Shown: piece after piece, positions 9,327 to 17,559 of the stretch
Layout: every line of letters begins with the position of its first letter
Position numbering within the stretch: the stretch's first letter is position 1
From: Chitinophagales bacterium
Lineage (GTDB): Bacteria; Bacteroidota; Bacteroidia; Chitinophagales; UBA2359
Reading direction: 5' to 3'
Assembly: GCA_041392475.1 (NCBI GenBank)
Contig: JAWKLZ010000002.1
Span: 868,001-932,000, forward strand
Length of the DNA: 64,000 nt
Program-made: the position numbers and the translations under genes
The notes under the pieces: model-generated
The model's database searches: none
Told to the model about the DNA's origin: nothing
Seen by the model: the letters and a program-made list of their open reading frames with translations, nothing else

Positions 9327-12300
9327 TTAAAGCTCAAACTCCACCCAATCCAATCTCGTTATATCTCGTTGACTTCCTTCATTGCGAAACACAAAAAACA
9401 AATCCCCCATTGAAGTATCAGCAGGCACCTCAATTGGCATCGCCAAAGTCTCCAGTTCTGTACCTTCCTTTACATTCACCACCACATTGCCCAGTAGAGG
9501 CCCATCTGCACTCCCCAAATGTAGTTCTACACGACCGCCATCCACATCATTTTTGTCCACCATCAAATTCAGTTTCAATTCCTTCACATCTGTCAAGTCA
9601 ATGTCTTTGAAGCAGATAAAAGCACCATTTCGCAAACGTTGAACCGATTGATACGACTTCCAAGGATCACGATTTGGTAGGGCAATATTGGTACTATCAT
9701 AACTTTCTGCTTGTATCTTTGGATGGCGCAGCATGAGTGTTTCAAAAACCGTATTGCAAGCGATTCCGTCGACTGCTACATCTGTGTAAGACGCATTGAA
9801 GTAATAAGTACCATTTTCGCCCTTTTCCAAATGTTTCTTTGCCGTATAAGTACCTTGCAGGGGAGTCGGTGCTTTTTCACCTTCCTGATTGGCCAAACCC
9901 AAGATATAATCTGCAATCGTCAAAGCCTCGTCTAAACTCAAAGCAGGATTTGCAGACATCACCTGTTCACCCCAAGCACCATTGCCACCTTTGATAATTT
10001 TTTCGGAAAGGTACATTTGTCTTCCTTTCATATCCTTGTAGCGTTTCCCCACCATTTTGTAGCTCGGTCCCACGGACTGCTTCTCTACATTATGGCATGA
10101 TAGGCAGTTATTTGCCTCAATCAATTGCTGCGCCAATACAGCTCCCGAAGCCTTTTGGTGTCCTTTCGCAATTTCCGTTTTGTCCGTTCCCTCCTTCAAA
10201 AAATCAAAGTTCACCACCAAACGTTTGCCATCAATCACCTCATCCTCCGCATCTTCAATCTTGATTTGGTATTGAATCGGGCGGTTGTCCCAATAAAACG
10301 TACGGTTGCCTGCAATCTGCCATTCAAGACTTGGACTATCATTGCCAACCTTGATTTCCGTTCTCGCAAGAGCCGTATTGCCTTTAGAGTCAGTCACTTT
10401 TAGAAGAGGCCTGTAAACACCCGCTTTTTGGAAGGTGAATTGAGGATTCGCTTCAAAGGATTGAAACTGAGATTCGGAGTCGAATTTCCACGCAAAAGTC
10501 AATTCATCTCCATCTGCATCCTTGCTTTTTGCAGATGAAAACTGAACAGTCAAAGGTACACCACCTGTCTTTTTATCTACTTCAATGACCGCCTTTGGAG
10601 GAATATTTCCTCGATGGTAGTCAATACGAACCAGACGGGCATCTTCGTTTTTGGAGAACCAAAGCGAACCATATTCTAACAGATAAATACGCCCATCTTT
10701 GGCAATCAGCATGTCCATGATATTGTTGAATTCAGTGTTGGGCATGAAGGTTTCCATACCTTTATAGTCCCCTTCTGCATTCATAGTCACAGGATTGATC
10801 CAACCCCGCATCCAATCGTAGGCAAACAATTTGCCATCATAATAATCGGGAATTTTGTACTCCCCTGTGTAGTTCTCTGCATGATAAACAGGACCTGCCA
10901 TTGCATTTCTGCCTCCCTTGCCGACCAGTGGAAATTCTTTGGATTTGGCATAGGGATACCAAATAAAAGCTTTTTGGGCAGGCGGTAAGTTTTGAATGCC
11001 TGTGTTGTTGGGGGAATCGTTGAGAGGATTTTCGGCGTCATTTTTTTCACCCGAAGTTTTGGTCGCAAAATCATAGCGGTAATACGCCTTGTTATCACCC
11101 ACAAACAAAGGCCAACCAAAAAAGCCCGCTTTTCGTGCCTGATTTATCTCATCGTGTCCTCTTGGGCCTCGGTTTTCGCCATCTTCACCCGCATCAGGTC
11201 CTACTTCTCCCCAATACAAATAATCGGTGCGGCTGTCAATCGAAATGCGGAAAGGATTGCGGCAACCCATCACATAAATTTCGGGGCGACCTTTTGAGCC
11301 ATCCTTCGGAAACAAATTACCGTCTGGAATGGTGTAGGTGCCGTCTGCTTGTGGGGTAATTCTCAGAATTTTGCCCCGCAAATCTTGGCTGTTCGCACTC
11401 GAACCCCTTGCGTCAAAAGGCGCACGTCCAGGACGACCATCCGAAGGGCTAAATCCGTTTGACTCAAAAGGATTGGTATTGTCGCCTGTCGATAAAAACA
11501 AATTGCCGTGGGTGTCAAACTCTACAGAACCTCCTACGTGACAACATTCGTCACGCTGTACTTTCACTTCTAATAGCACTATTTCCGACTCCAAGTCTAT
11601 TTTGCCATCCACAAACTCAAAGCGAGACAATAAATTGACTGGCTCCTCTCCTTTCGGCGAATAATATAGGTAGAGCCAATGATTTTCGCTGAAATTGGGG
11701 TCGAGTGCAATGCCTTGCAAACCGTCTTCTTGTTCGGTGTGAACATCAAGGTGGTTGATTATTTTGCTGTCTTGCAAAGCAGGATCATAGAGTTTGACAT
11801 TTCCTTTGCGCTCTGTAAAAATAATTTTGCCATCGGGCAGGATATCAAGTTCCATTGGTTCTTCCAAAAAATCATCTAAAACCACTTTCGCAAAACGTGC
11901 TTCATCGGGCAGTCGGTGTGATTTCGCTTTGCGGTAATCCAGTTTTCGATCCTTGCCCATCGCATACAAAATGCCTTCCCAGCAGTGTTTCAACAAGTTT
12001 TCATCACTAAAGCCTTCCATTGTATGCCCCAATGCGGTATAAAAAGCCCGCCCGCCATCATACTCGTGCCACCAAGCCATCGGGTGATTGTCGCCATTCT
12101 TCCCGCCTTCATAAGAAGATTCATCAATCTTCATGATTACATTGATATCTTCACTGATATTTTTGAAGTTGTACCATTCGTGGGTCAATTTCCACGGATT
12201 CGGCAAGTGTTTGCAGGAAGCGTGATTGGGGTCTGTTACGACCAAATTAGCATCTTGTATTTTTGGATGGCTATCGAAATAAGCTCCTACCATTTTGCCA

Positions 12301-12695
12301 TACCATTCCCAATTGTATTCGGTATCGCTTGCAGAATGTATGCCCATATAACCACCGCCCGCCTGTATGTAGCGTTCAAAGTCAGCTTGTTGTTTGAAGT
12401 CCAATACATCTCCTGTTGTATTCAAAAACACCACTGCTGCGAATTGCCGCAAACTATCTTCTGTGAAATAATCGGCATTTTCAGTTGCTACTACTACAAT
12501 ATTATTGTCTGCGCCCAATTTTTGAAGGGCAGCTACTCCTACTTCAATCGAAGCATGGCGAAATCCTGCTGTTTTGGAAAAAACGAGGATTTTATTTTCT
12601 GGTTTGAAAACGTCTGAAGGATGGTTATAGCTGCAATTGGAGAAAAATAGGCAGCAAGACATAAGGGAAAAAATGGAAAGTAGTCGTTTGGTCAT
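9327..12695 (-). CDS. Five-module lipoprotein: ThuA + PQQ-type sugar dehydrogenase + PKD + cytochrome c + CBM6-like
   Basis: 1122 residues with a lipoprotein signal (CLFFSNC, Cys21), so it is probably outer-membrane anchored. Modules in order: ThuA-like domain (about 33-250, ILVFSKTAGFRHASIE, GHTMEGFSDENLLKH); GSDH/YliI-like six-bladed propeller (about 265-690, LPDGKIIFTERKGNVKLYD, DEINQARKAGFFGWP); PKD domain (about 705-790); monoheme cytochrome c (about 845-955, CLSCH and a likely Met ligand in VMSANP); CBM6-like C-terminal domain (about 975-1122). This suggests periplasmic oxidation of a sugar or polysaccharide fragment with electrons handed to its own heme. The substrate cannot be told. 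Such fusions occur in Bacteroidota and Planctomycetota. A -7 box lies 23-30 bp upstream. Confidence 0.92.
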   Translation of the reverse strand: MTKRLLSIFSLMSCCLFFSNCSYNHPSDVFKPENKILVFSKTAGFRHASIEVGVAALQKLGADNNIVVVATENADYFTEDSLRQFAAVVFLNTTGDVLDFKQQADFERYIQAGGGYMGIHSASDTEYNWEWYGKMVGAYFDSHPKIQDANLVVTDPNHASCKHLPNPWKLTHEWYNFKNISEDINVIMKIDESSYEGGKNGDNHPMAWWHEYDGGRAFYTALGHTMEGFSDENLLKHCWEGILYAMGKDRKLDYRKAKSHRLPDEARFAKVVLDDFLEEPMELDILPDGKIIFTERKGNVKLYDPALQDSKIINHLDVHTEQEDGLQGIALDPNFSENHWLYLYYSPKGEEPVNLLSRFEFVDGKIDLESEIVLLEVKVQRDECCHVGGSVEFDTHGNLFLSTGDNTNPFESNGFSPSDGRPGRAPFDARGSSANSQDLRGKILRITPQADGTYTIPDGNLFPKDGSKGRPEIYVMGCRNPFRISIDSRTDYLYWGEVGPDAGEDGENRGPRGHDEINQARKAGFFGWPLFVGDNKAYYRYDFATKTSGEKNDAENPLNDSPNNTGIQNLPPAQKAFIWYPYAKSKEFPLVGKGGRNAMAGPVYHAENYTGEYKIPDYYDGKLFAYDWMRGWINPVTMNAEGDYKGMETFMPNTEFNNIMDMLIAKDGRIYLLEYGSLWFSKNEDARLVRIDYHRGNIPPKAVIEVDKKTGGVPLTVQFSSAKSKDADGDELTFAWKFDSESQFQSFEANPQFTFQKAGVYRPLLKVTDSKGNTALARTEIKVGNDSPSLEWQIAGNRTFYWDNRPIQYQIKIEDAEDEVIDGKRLVVNFDFLKEGTDKTEIAKGHQKASGAVLAQQLIEANNCLSCHNVEKQSVGPSYKMVGKRYKDMKGRQMYLSEKIIKGGNGAWGEQVMSANPALSLDEALTIADYILGLANQEGEKAPTPLQGTYTAKKHLEKGENGTYYFNASYTDVAVDGIACNTVFETLMLRHPKIQAESYDSTNIALPNRDPWKSYQSVQRLRNGAFICFKDIDLTDVKELKLNLMVDKNDVDGGRVELHLGSADGPLLGNVVVNVKEGTELETLAMPIEVPADTSMGDLFFVFRNEGSQRDITRLDWVEFEL

Positions 12696-12717
12696 AGTGT
12701 TTGTTTTTTACGATGAC

Positions 12718-12725
12718 CAAAAATA
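12718..12725 (-). promoter_or_regulatory. -7 promoter box of the ThuA fusion gene
   Basis: TATTTTTG on the minus strand fits TAnnTTTG and lies 23 bp before the ATG at 12695. Confidence 0.4.
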
Positions 12726-12759
12726 GTGAAAAAAAGATAAGGTTTGCGGCTAAATCTAA

Positions 12760-13497
12760 TTAGAATATCTTACTTGGTCTATGGACATAATTTTCGCTCA
12801 AATATTTAGACCGCACAACAGGGTCGTCAGCAGCTTCTTGAGGCGTTCCTGCAAAAAACATATTTCCTTCACTTAAAATATACACTCTCTCGGTAATAGC
12901 TAAGGTTTCATGTACGTTGTGGTCGGTAATGATAACTCCAATACCTTTGAATTTTAGTTGGGCAACAATTTTTTGGATGTCTTCTACTGCAATCGGGTCA
13001 ACTCCTGCAAAAGGTTCGTCCAATAGAATAAATTTGGGATCAACAGACAATGCCCTTGCAATCTCTGTTCGCCGTCGTTCTCCACCACTCAATACATTAC
13101 CTGGGCTGTCTTTCACATGCTCCAAGCTAAATTCGTCCAAGAGCGTAGCCAATTTTATTGCCTGCTCTTTTTTGGTCAGCGTCGTCATTTCCAGCACTGC
13201 GGCAATGTTGTCCGACACCGAAAGGCTGCGAAAAACGGAGGCTTCTTGCGGCAAATATCCAATGCCCAATCTGGCTCGTCTATACATCGGAAGATTGGTA
13301 ATCTCTTGTTTGTCCAAAAAAATACGCCCACTATCGGGTTTTATCAAGCCTACAATCATGTAAAAATTGGTGGTTTTGCCAGCACCATTAGGTCCCAATA
13401 AACCCACAATTTCGCCTTGTTGTACTTGTACGGATACTTTATTGACAACAGTTCGTTTGCCGTATTTTTTGACCAAATTTTCTGAACGGAGTAGCAT
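12760..13497 (-). CDS. lptB: LPS export ABC transporter ATP-binding protein
   Basis: 245 residues, the family length. LptB is the cytoplasmic ATPase of the LptB2FG transporter that extracts LPS from the inner membrane. Walker A GPNGAGKTT (35-43), Q-loop YLPQEASVF (81-89), signature LSGGERRR (136-143), Walker B FILLDE (157-161) and the switch His in ITDHNV (about 190-196) are all intact. The signature and YLPQEASVFR are typical of LptB rather than of amino-acid importers. It stands alone; lptF, lptG and lptC are not nearby. Confidence 0.95.
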   Translation of the reverse strand: MLLRSENLVKKYGKRTVVNKVSVQVQQGEIVGLLGPNGAGKTTNFYMIVGLIKPDSGRIFLDKQEITNLPMYRRARLGIGYLPQEASVFRSLSVSDNIAAVLEMTTLTKKEQAIKLATLLDEFSLEHVKDSPGNVLSGGERRRTEIARALSVDPKFILLDEPFAGVDPIAVEDIQKIVAQLKFKGIGVIITDHNVHETLAITERVYILSEGNMFFAGTPQEAADDPVVRSKYLSENYVHRPSKIF

Positions 13498-13571
13498 GGG
13501 AATGACGGTTGAATTGTTTGATTGCTAAATTGCTGAGCAATTCCAATAATATAAGTTCCTCAATAGCATAA

Positions 13572-13650
13572 AGACTTTTGTAGTTTTCTGTTGATAGAAT
13601 ATTGATTTTCTTACTTCTGATACATTTTTTAAGTGAAACTACAAAAGTCT
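13572..13650. repeat. 15-bp inverted repeat with 49-bp spacer
   Basis: AGACTTTTGTAGTTT at 13572-13586 is repeated as its exact reverse complement at 13636-13650. The span is AT-rich and non-coding, between lptB and the glycosyltransferase. It could be a relic of a small inverted-repeat element or a large hairpin; no target duplication was found. Confidence 0.5.
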
Positions 13651-13736
13651 AAATCGGGATTTTATTTTATTTGGTATTACTGAAACATTACTGTCAATAA
13701 AAATAACGAATTGAAGTAGAATAAAGTTGGTTCTTC

Positions 13737-14495
13737 CTATTTTTCTTGTCTTTCTTTTCTCTGCAATTCCATCAACTTAATTTGCTGCAAATAAGTATAA
13801 TCCGCCAATGATTTTGCAATCACAAAACCATAAAAGCCATCCAAAAAACCTCGCCTCAACCAATAAATGGTGAGGAACTTAATAAAGGGTTTGAAGAAAA
13901 TAATCAGCCAATTGGTTCTTTTGCCTTGCTCAAACAAATACTTTGCTGAAGCAGATGTTAAACTATTGACCGACTTGATTCTATCTTCAATATTGTCATC
14001 GGAATAGTGCAACAAATCTCCCTTCAATTTTCCCAAACTCGCTCCTTCAATAGGTTCAATGCGGTCGTGAGGAGTTGTGCCAGTACACACGGCTTTTCGG
14101 CGGTCAAAAAAGCGCATTTTGGGGTCGGGATACCATGCACCATATCGAATCCACTGCCCTCCAATACCATTCAAACGGTTTACCGTATAGCAGTCATATT
14201 GCCAATCTCTTTTTGCAGTCAATATACTTTCTTCCAATTCTTTAGACACACATTCATCCGCATCCAAAGCCAAGATACAATCGTATTTTGCCTGCTCAAC
14301 TGCAAAGCCTCTCTGCTCAATATAGCCTTCAAAGGGATGCTCCAAAATACGTGCGCCTTTAGATACTGCAATCGCCACTGTATCATCGGTAGAATATGAA
14401 TCCACCACCAAGATTTCATCTGCAATATGCTGCACCGAATCCAAGCACCGAGCAATATTGACAGCCTCATTGAAGGTAATCACCACAACGGACAA
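13737..14495 (-). CDS. Family 2 glycosyltransferase (WaaE/KdtX-like)
   Basis: 252 residues. The GT-A core is clear: SVVVITFNE, EILVVDSYSTDDT, and LALDADECVS with the metal-binding DAD at 78-80. PDPKMRFFDRR, TTPHDRIEP and the LHYSDDNIEDRIKSVN region resemble the LPS-core glucosyltransferase WaaE group. A C-terminal hydrophobic/basic part (NWLIIFFKPFIKFLTIYWLRR) suggests peripheral membrane binding. No ATG is available: the frame upstream of TTG 14495 is a low-complexity minisatellite with a stop further up, so TTG is the likely start. Probable role is in LPS or surface glycan assembly; the exact sugar is unknown. Confidence 0.88.
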   Translation of the reverse strand: MSVVVITFNEAVNIARCLDSVQHIADEILVVDSYSTDDTVAIAVSKGARILEHPFEGYIEQRGFAVEQAKYDCILALDADECVSKELEESILTAKRDWQYDCYTVNRLNGIGGQWIRYGAWYPDPKMRFFDRRKAVCTGTTPHDRIEPIEGASLGKLKGDLLHYSDDNIEDRIKSVNSLTSASAKYLFEQGKRTNWLIIFFKPFIKFLTIYWLRRGFLDGFYGFVIAKSLADYTYLQQIKLMELQRKERQEK

Positions 14496-14500
14496 TTTTT

Positions 14501-14577
14501 GCGTGTTGATGTGTTTGTGTGTTAAAGTGTTGATGTTTTGTTTGTGTTAAGGTGTTATGTTTTTTTGTGTTGAAACA
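14501..14577. repeat. Degenerate GTGTTrAkG minisatellite
   Basis: The region is made of imperfect copies of GTGTTGATGT / GTGTTAAAGT / GTGTTAAGGT. It abuts the start of the glycosyltransferase. Similar GT-rich wording (AAGGTGTTGGTGTGTTGG) recurs near 32325-32345, so it is probably a dispersed simple-sequence type in this genome. Confidence 0.55.
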
Positions 14578-14728
14578 GTGTGGTATTGATACTCAAAATT
14601 TTATTCCTTTGTATTCCCTCTATCTGTCTCTCCATTCAAAAATTTCTCTATGCTTTTGTGCCTCCATGCTCTAATACCAAACTATACCAACTAACTTCTA
14701 ACAATTCAATTAAGTGTCATTGATTGCT

Positions 14729-14736
14729 TAATTTTG
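14729..14736 (+). promoter_or_regulatory. -7 promoter box of fumarylacetoacetase
   Basis: TAATTTTG fits TAnnTTTG and lies 25 bp before the ATG at 14762. No -33 TTG at standard spacing. Confidence 0.4.
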
Positions 14737-14761
14737 CAGTTCAAAAGTAAACAAAAAAAAC

Positions 14762-16012
14762 ATGACTCAAAATAAACAATCTTGGATAGAAGTAGCTCCC
14801 AATTCTGATTTTTCAATACACAATCTTCCTTACGGAATTTTTGAAGTAAAAGGGCGAGGACCAAGAGCAGGTGTAGCGATTGGAGATTCCATTTTGGACT
14901 TATATGCAGTAGCTCGTTTGGGTTTGTTGGATGATTTGAACATTCCTTCCTCTGTTTTTCAGCAATCAGTTTTGAATGATTTCATTGCATTGGGGAAAGC
15001 CTATTGGACGAGTTTGCGGGCAAGATTGACCGAACTTTTATCGGCTGACAATCAAGAATTGAGGCCTCATACAGATAGCGTTTTGGTGGATAGACATTCG
15101 GCTAAAATGCATCTGCCTGTGAATGTGGGTGATTATACTGATTTTTATTCGAGCAAAGAACACGCTACTAATGTGGGAATCATGTTTCGTGGTGCTGACA
15201 ATGCGCTCATGCCCAACTGGAAACACCTACCTGTGGGCTATCATGGTCGGGCTTCTTCCATCATTGTGTCTGGAACACCTGTTCGCCGCCCCAAAGGTCA
15301 AACAAAAGCAGCAGATGCAGAGACTCCGACTTTTGGCCCTTCTCGTTTATTGGATTTTGAACTGGAAACGGCGTTTATTGTCGGAAAAAATACAGCTTTG
15401 GGTGAGTCTATTCCAATTGCAGAAGCAGAGGATGCCATTTTTGGGGTAGTTTTGTTCAATGATTGGTCGGCTCGGGATATTCAAGGTTGGGAATATGTGC
15501 CATTGGGTCCTTTTTTGGGCAAAAGTTTTGCATCTTCTATCTCACCGTGGATTGTGACTATTGAAGCACTTGCTCCTTTTAGAATTGAAAATTATCCACA
15601 AGACCTGCCTGTTTTACCTTACCTTCAATCACCTGCCAACAAGCGATTTGATGTGAATCTGGAAGTGGCTATCAAACCCAAAAACAGCGAGGAAAAGGTG
15701 GTTTGTCGTTCCAATTTCAAATACATGTACTGGAATATGCCGCAGCAATTGGCACATCATACGGTCAATGGCTGCAATATGAAAGTGGGTGATATGTGTG
15801 GTAGTGGAACGATTAGTGGCACAACGCCTGATAGCTTTGGTTCGATGCTCGAACTGACTTGGAGAGGTGCAAACCCAATGGAAATGCCCGATGGATCTAC
15901 CCGTAAATTTATCAATGATTACGATACAGTCATTATGCGGGGTTTTGCAGAAAAGGACGGGGTTCGGGTTGGTTTTGGAGAAGTGAGTGGAGAGGTGTTA
16001 CCTGCTGTTTAG
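14762..16012 (+). CDS. fahA: Fumarylacetoacetase
   Basis: 416 residues, normal for the bacterial enzyme. It hydrolyses fumarylacetoacetate to fumarate and acetoacetate, the last step of tyrosine and homogentisate catabolism. The N-terminal SH3-like domain is followed by the FAH fold. DYTDFYSSKEHATNVG (about 122-137) and FELETAFIVG hold the metal-binding Asp and Glu residues, and FNDWSARDIQGWEYVPLGP supplies the catalytic segment; MCGSGTISG and the C-terminal GFGEVSGEVLPA complete the match. It has its own -7 box. The other homogentisate genes (hmgA, hppD) are not in the window. Confidence 0.97.
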   Translation: MTQNKQSWIEVAPNSDFSIHNLPYGIFEVKGRGPRAGVAIGDSILDLYAVARLGLLDDLNIPSSVFQQSVLNDFIALGKAYWTSLRARLTELLSADNQELRPHTDSVLVDRHSAKMHLPVNVGDYTDFYSSKEHATNVGIMFRGADNALMPNWKHLPVGYHGRASSIIVSGTPVRRPKGQTKAADAETPTFGPSRLLDFELETAFIVGKNTALGESIPIAEAEDAIFGVVLFNDWSARDIQGWEYVPLGPFLGKSFASSISPWIVTIEALAPFRIENYPQDLPVLPYLQSPANKRFDVNLEVAIKPKNSEEKVVCRSNFKYMYWNMPQQLAHHTVNGCNMKVGDMCGSGTISGTTPDSFGSMLELTWRGANPMEMPDGSTRKFINDYDTVIMRGFAEKDGVRVGFGEVSGEVLPAV

Positions 16013-16048
16013 GGGTTAGATACAAGATTTTAGACAAAAGATGTTTTG

Positions 16049-16076
16049 TTCGCTCAAGTGTAGATGCTTGAGCGAA
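16049..16076. other. Perfect 10-bp stem-loop in a structured intergenic stretch
   Basis: TTCGCTCAAG and CTTGAGCGAA form a perfect stem around an 8-nt loop. A weaker stem (CCTCT/AGAGG) follows. No T-run, so it is not a classic terminator. It lies between the convergent fahA and Omp28-like genes, where a hairpin could end both transcripts or be a dispersed palindromic repeat. Confidence 0.45.
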
Positions 16077-16196
16077 GTCCTTGTAGCAAGCCTCTTGACT
16101 TGCAGAGAGGTGTGGACACTCCAAACAAGGGTTTTGTTTAAGTCGAGAGCCTTGAATAGGTACTAAATATTCAGTTTTGTACTCCCTCAGTCGTAC

Positions 16197-17219
16197 TTAC
16201 CATTTGACTATTTTCTCTACCCTATTTTTGTCTTCTGATTGCAGGGAGACATAATAAATACCTTTGGGCAAGGCTCTTAAGTCAATTGAAGGATTGGAGG
16301 AATCAAAAAAAGTTTTTTGCAGTAATTTCCCTTCAATGTCAAATATTTGTACAGATTGCAGTTCTTTTTCTGTTTTTATATATACAAAATCCTTACTTGG
16401 GTTGGGATAAAACTGAACCAATGTATTGAGTGAATTTTCTTCAATGGCCACCGTTTCACCTTGCCAACTTGAGCCAGCATTGAGGATGCTTTGATTGTTG
16501 TCATCTTGTATAAAAGCGATGATGTATATTTGTTGCTTGTTCCAATCCTCTTGAAGTGAATAAGTGTAGTTATAACTAACCGATTCTCCGACTTTTGCAG
16601 GGGTGAAAGGAATACCTTCCCAGCCACCTAATGTTTGCCTAAAAACATTGTAGAGTTTGGTTTCCATCCCTTCAAAGGGAGGTTCGTATTCAACTGTTTT
16701 TTCAACGACTACGACTCTCAGGCGAAAATGACTACTTGGAATAATCTGGTTTACTGTCTGTACTTCAATATTAACGCTTCTTTGGTGATTCGCTTCGATT
16801 GTTTCTAGCACTTCTATCTTCAATGGGCTGATACTACCTGTATATTGTTGAAGGGTAGCATTGGGAAGGATGTCATAATCTGGAGCAGGGCCAGATGGTG
16901 AAAACTTGCCGAGAAGATGCAGGGTCGGTGTTCCTTGTATTTGATAATAGTTGGCTCGTTCTTCTGCTTCTTCTTTATTGGCTTGGTAAAAAATATCGTC
17001 AGGAATAGGAGTACTGACGTGATAAACGATGTGATATGCGTCAATGTCTTCGTATTCCAATAATATGTTGTCGTGAAAAGTAGGATGTCGAAAAATACAG
17101 GGAGGACAATACGTATTGGAGAATTCTTCGAGTAGTATATACCGCTTGTTTTGCTCTTGAGCATAAACAAAACTGCTAAAAATGAATAGTAAGACGAAAA
17201 GTGAAAATATTTTTTTCAT
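16197..17219 (-). CDS. T9SS-secreted Omp28-like protein with thioredoxin-type CPPC motif
   Basis: 340 residues. Signal peptide to about residue 20 (SSFVYAQ). A thioredoxin-like N-terminal part has LLEEFSNTYCPPCIF (Cys38 and Cys41) and IQGTPTLHLLG, the cis-Pro region. An Omp28-type middle (RLRVVVVEKTVEYEPP, NVFRQTLGGWEG) follows. The C-terminus is a T9SS sorting domain (about 262-340): FYPNPSKDFVYIK ... LPKGIYYVSLQ ... EKIVKW. This matches the Omp28-related outer membrane protein family, whose exact role is unknown. A thiol redox function is plausible from the CPPC but not shown. Confidence 0.9.
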   Translation of the reverse strand: MKKIFSLFVLLFIFSSFVYAQEQNKRYILLEEFSNTYCPPCIFRHPTFHDNILLEYEDIDAYHIVYHVSTPIPDDIFYQANKEEAEERANYYQIQGTPTLHLLGKFSPSGPAPDYDILPNATLQQYTGSISPLKIEVLETIEANHQRSVNIEVQTVNQIIPSSHFRLRVVVVEKTVEYEPPFEGMETKLYNVFRQTLGGWEGIPFTPAKVGESVSYNYTYSLQEDWNKQQIYIIAFIQDDNNQSILNAGSSWQGETVAIEENSLNTLVQFYPNPSKDFVYIKTEKELQSVQIFDIEGKLLQKTFFDSSNPSIDLRALPKGIYYVSLQSEDKNRVEKIVKW

Positions 17220-17559
17220 TTGTATAAATAGAATTATAAATTTGTATTATCAAATCAAATGCCACTTTAGGAAATTTGTCGAGATAGTGACTAAAATATT
17301 TTTTAGCTAAATAGTGTATTCTTATATTTTTTTACAAGTTATGTTGAAAATATGTGTGTGATTACTTAAATTGTGCTGTGAAGTTTTCTTGTCTTTTGCA
17401 TAGCGCTACAATACTTAGAGTTATTCATTGCATTAGATTAATTTGACACAATATACATTCATTTAAAAAATTATTTTTCATAAAAGATTTACTAAACAAA
17501 ATACTTTTTAAGACTTTATTGTAACACTTAAACTTTTACCAAACTAAATTAACATTATT
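17220..17559. other. AT-rich divergent promoter region
   Basis: 340 bp between the divergent Omp28-like gene and the first Cys-rich T9SS gene. Extremely AT-rich. I see no clean TAnnTTTG box on either strand, no ORF and no strong hairpin. Regulatory sites for both genes must lie here. Confidence 0.35.
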
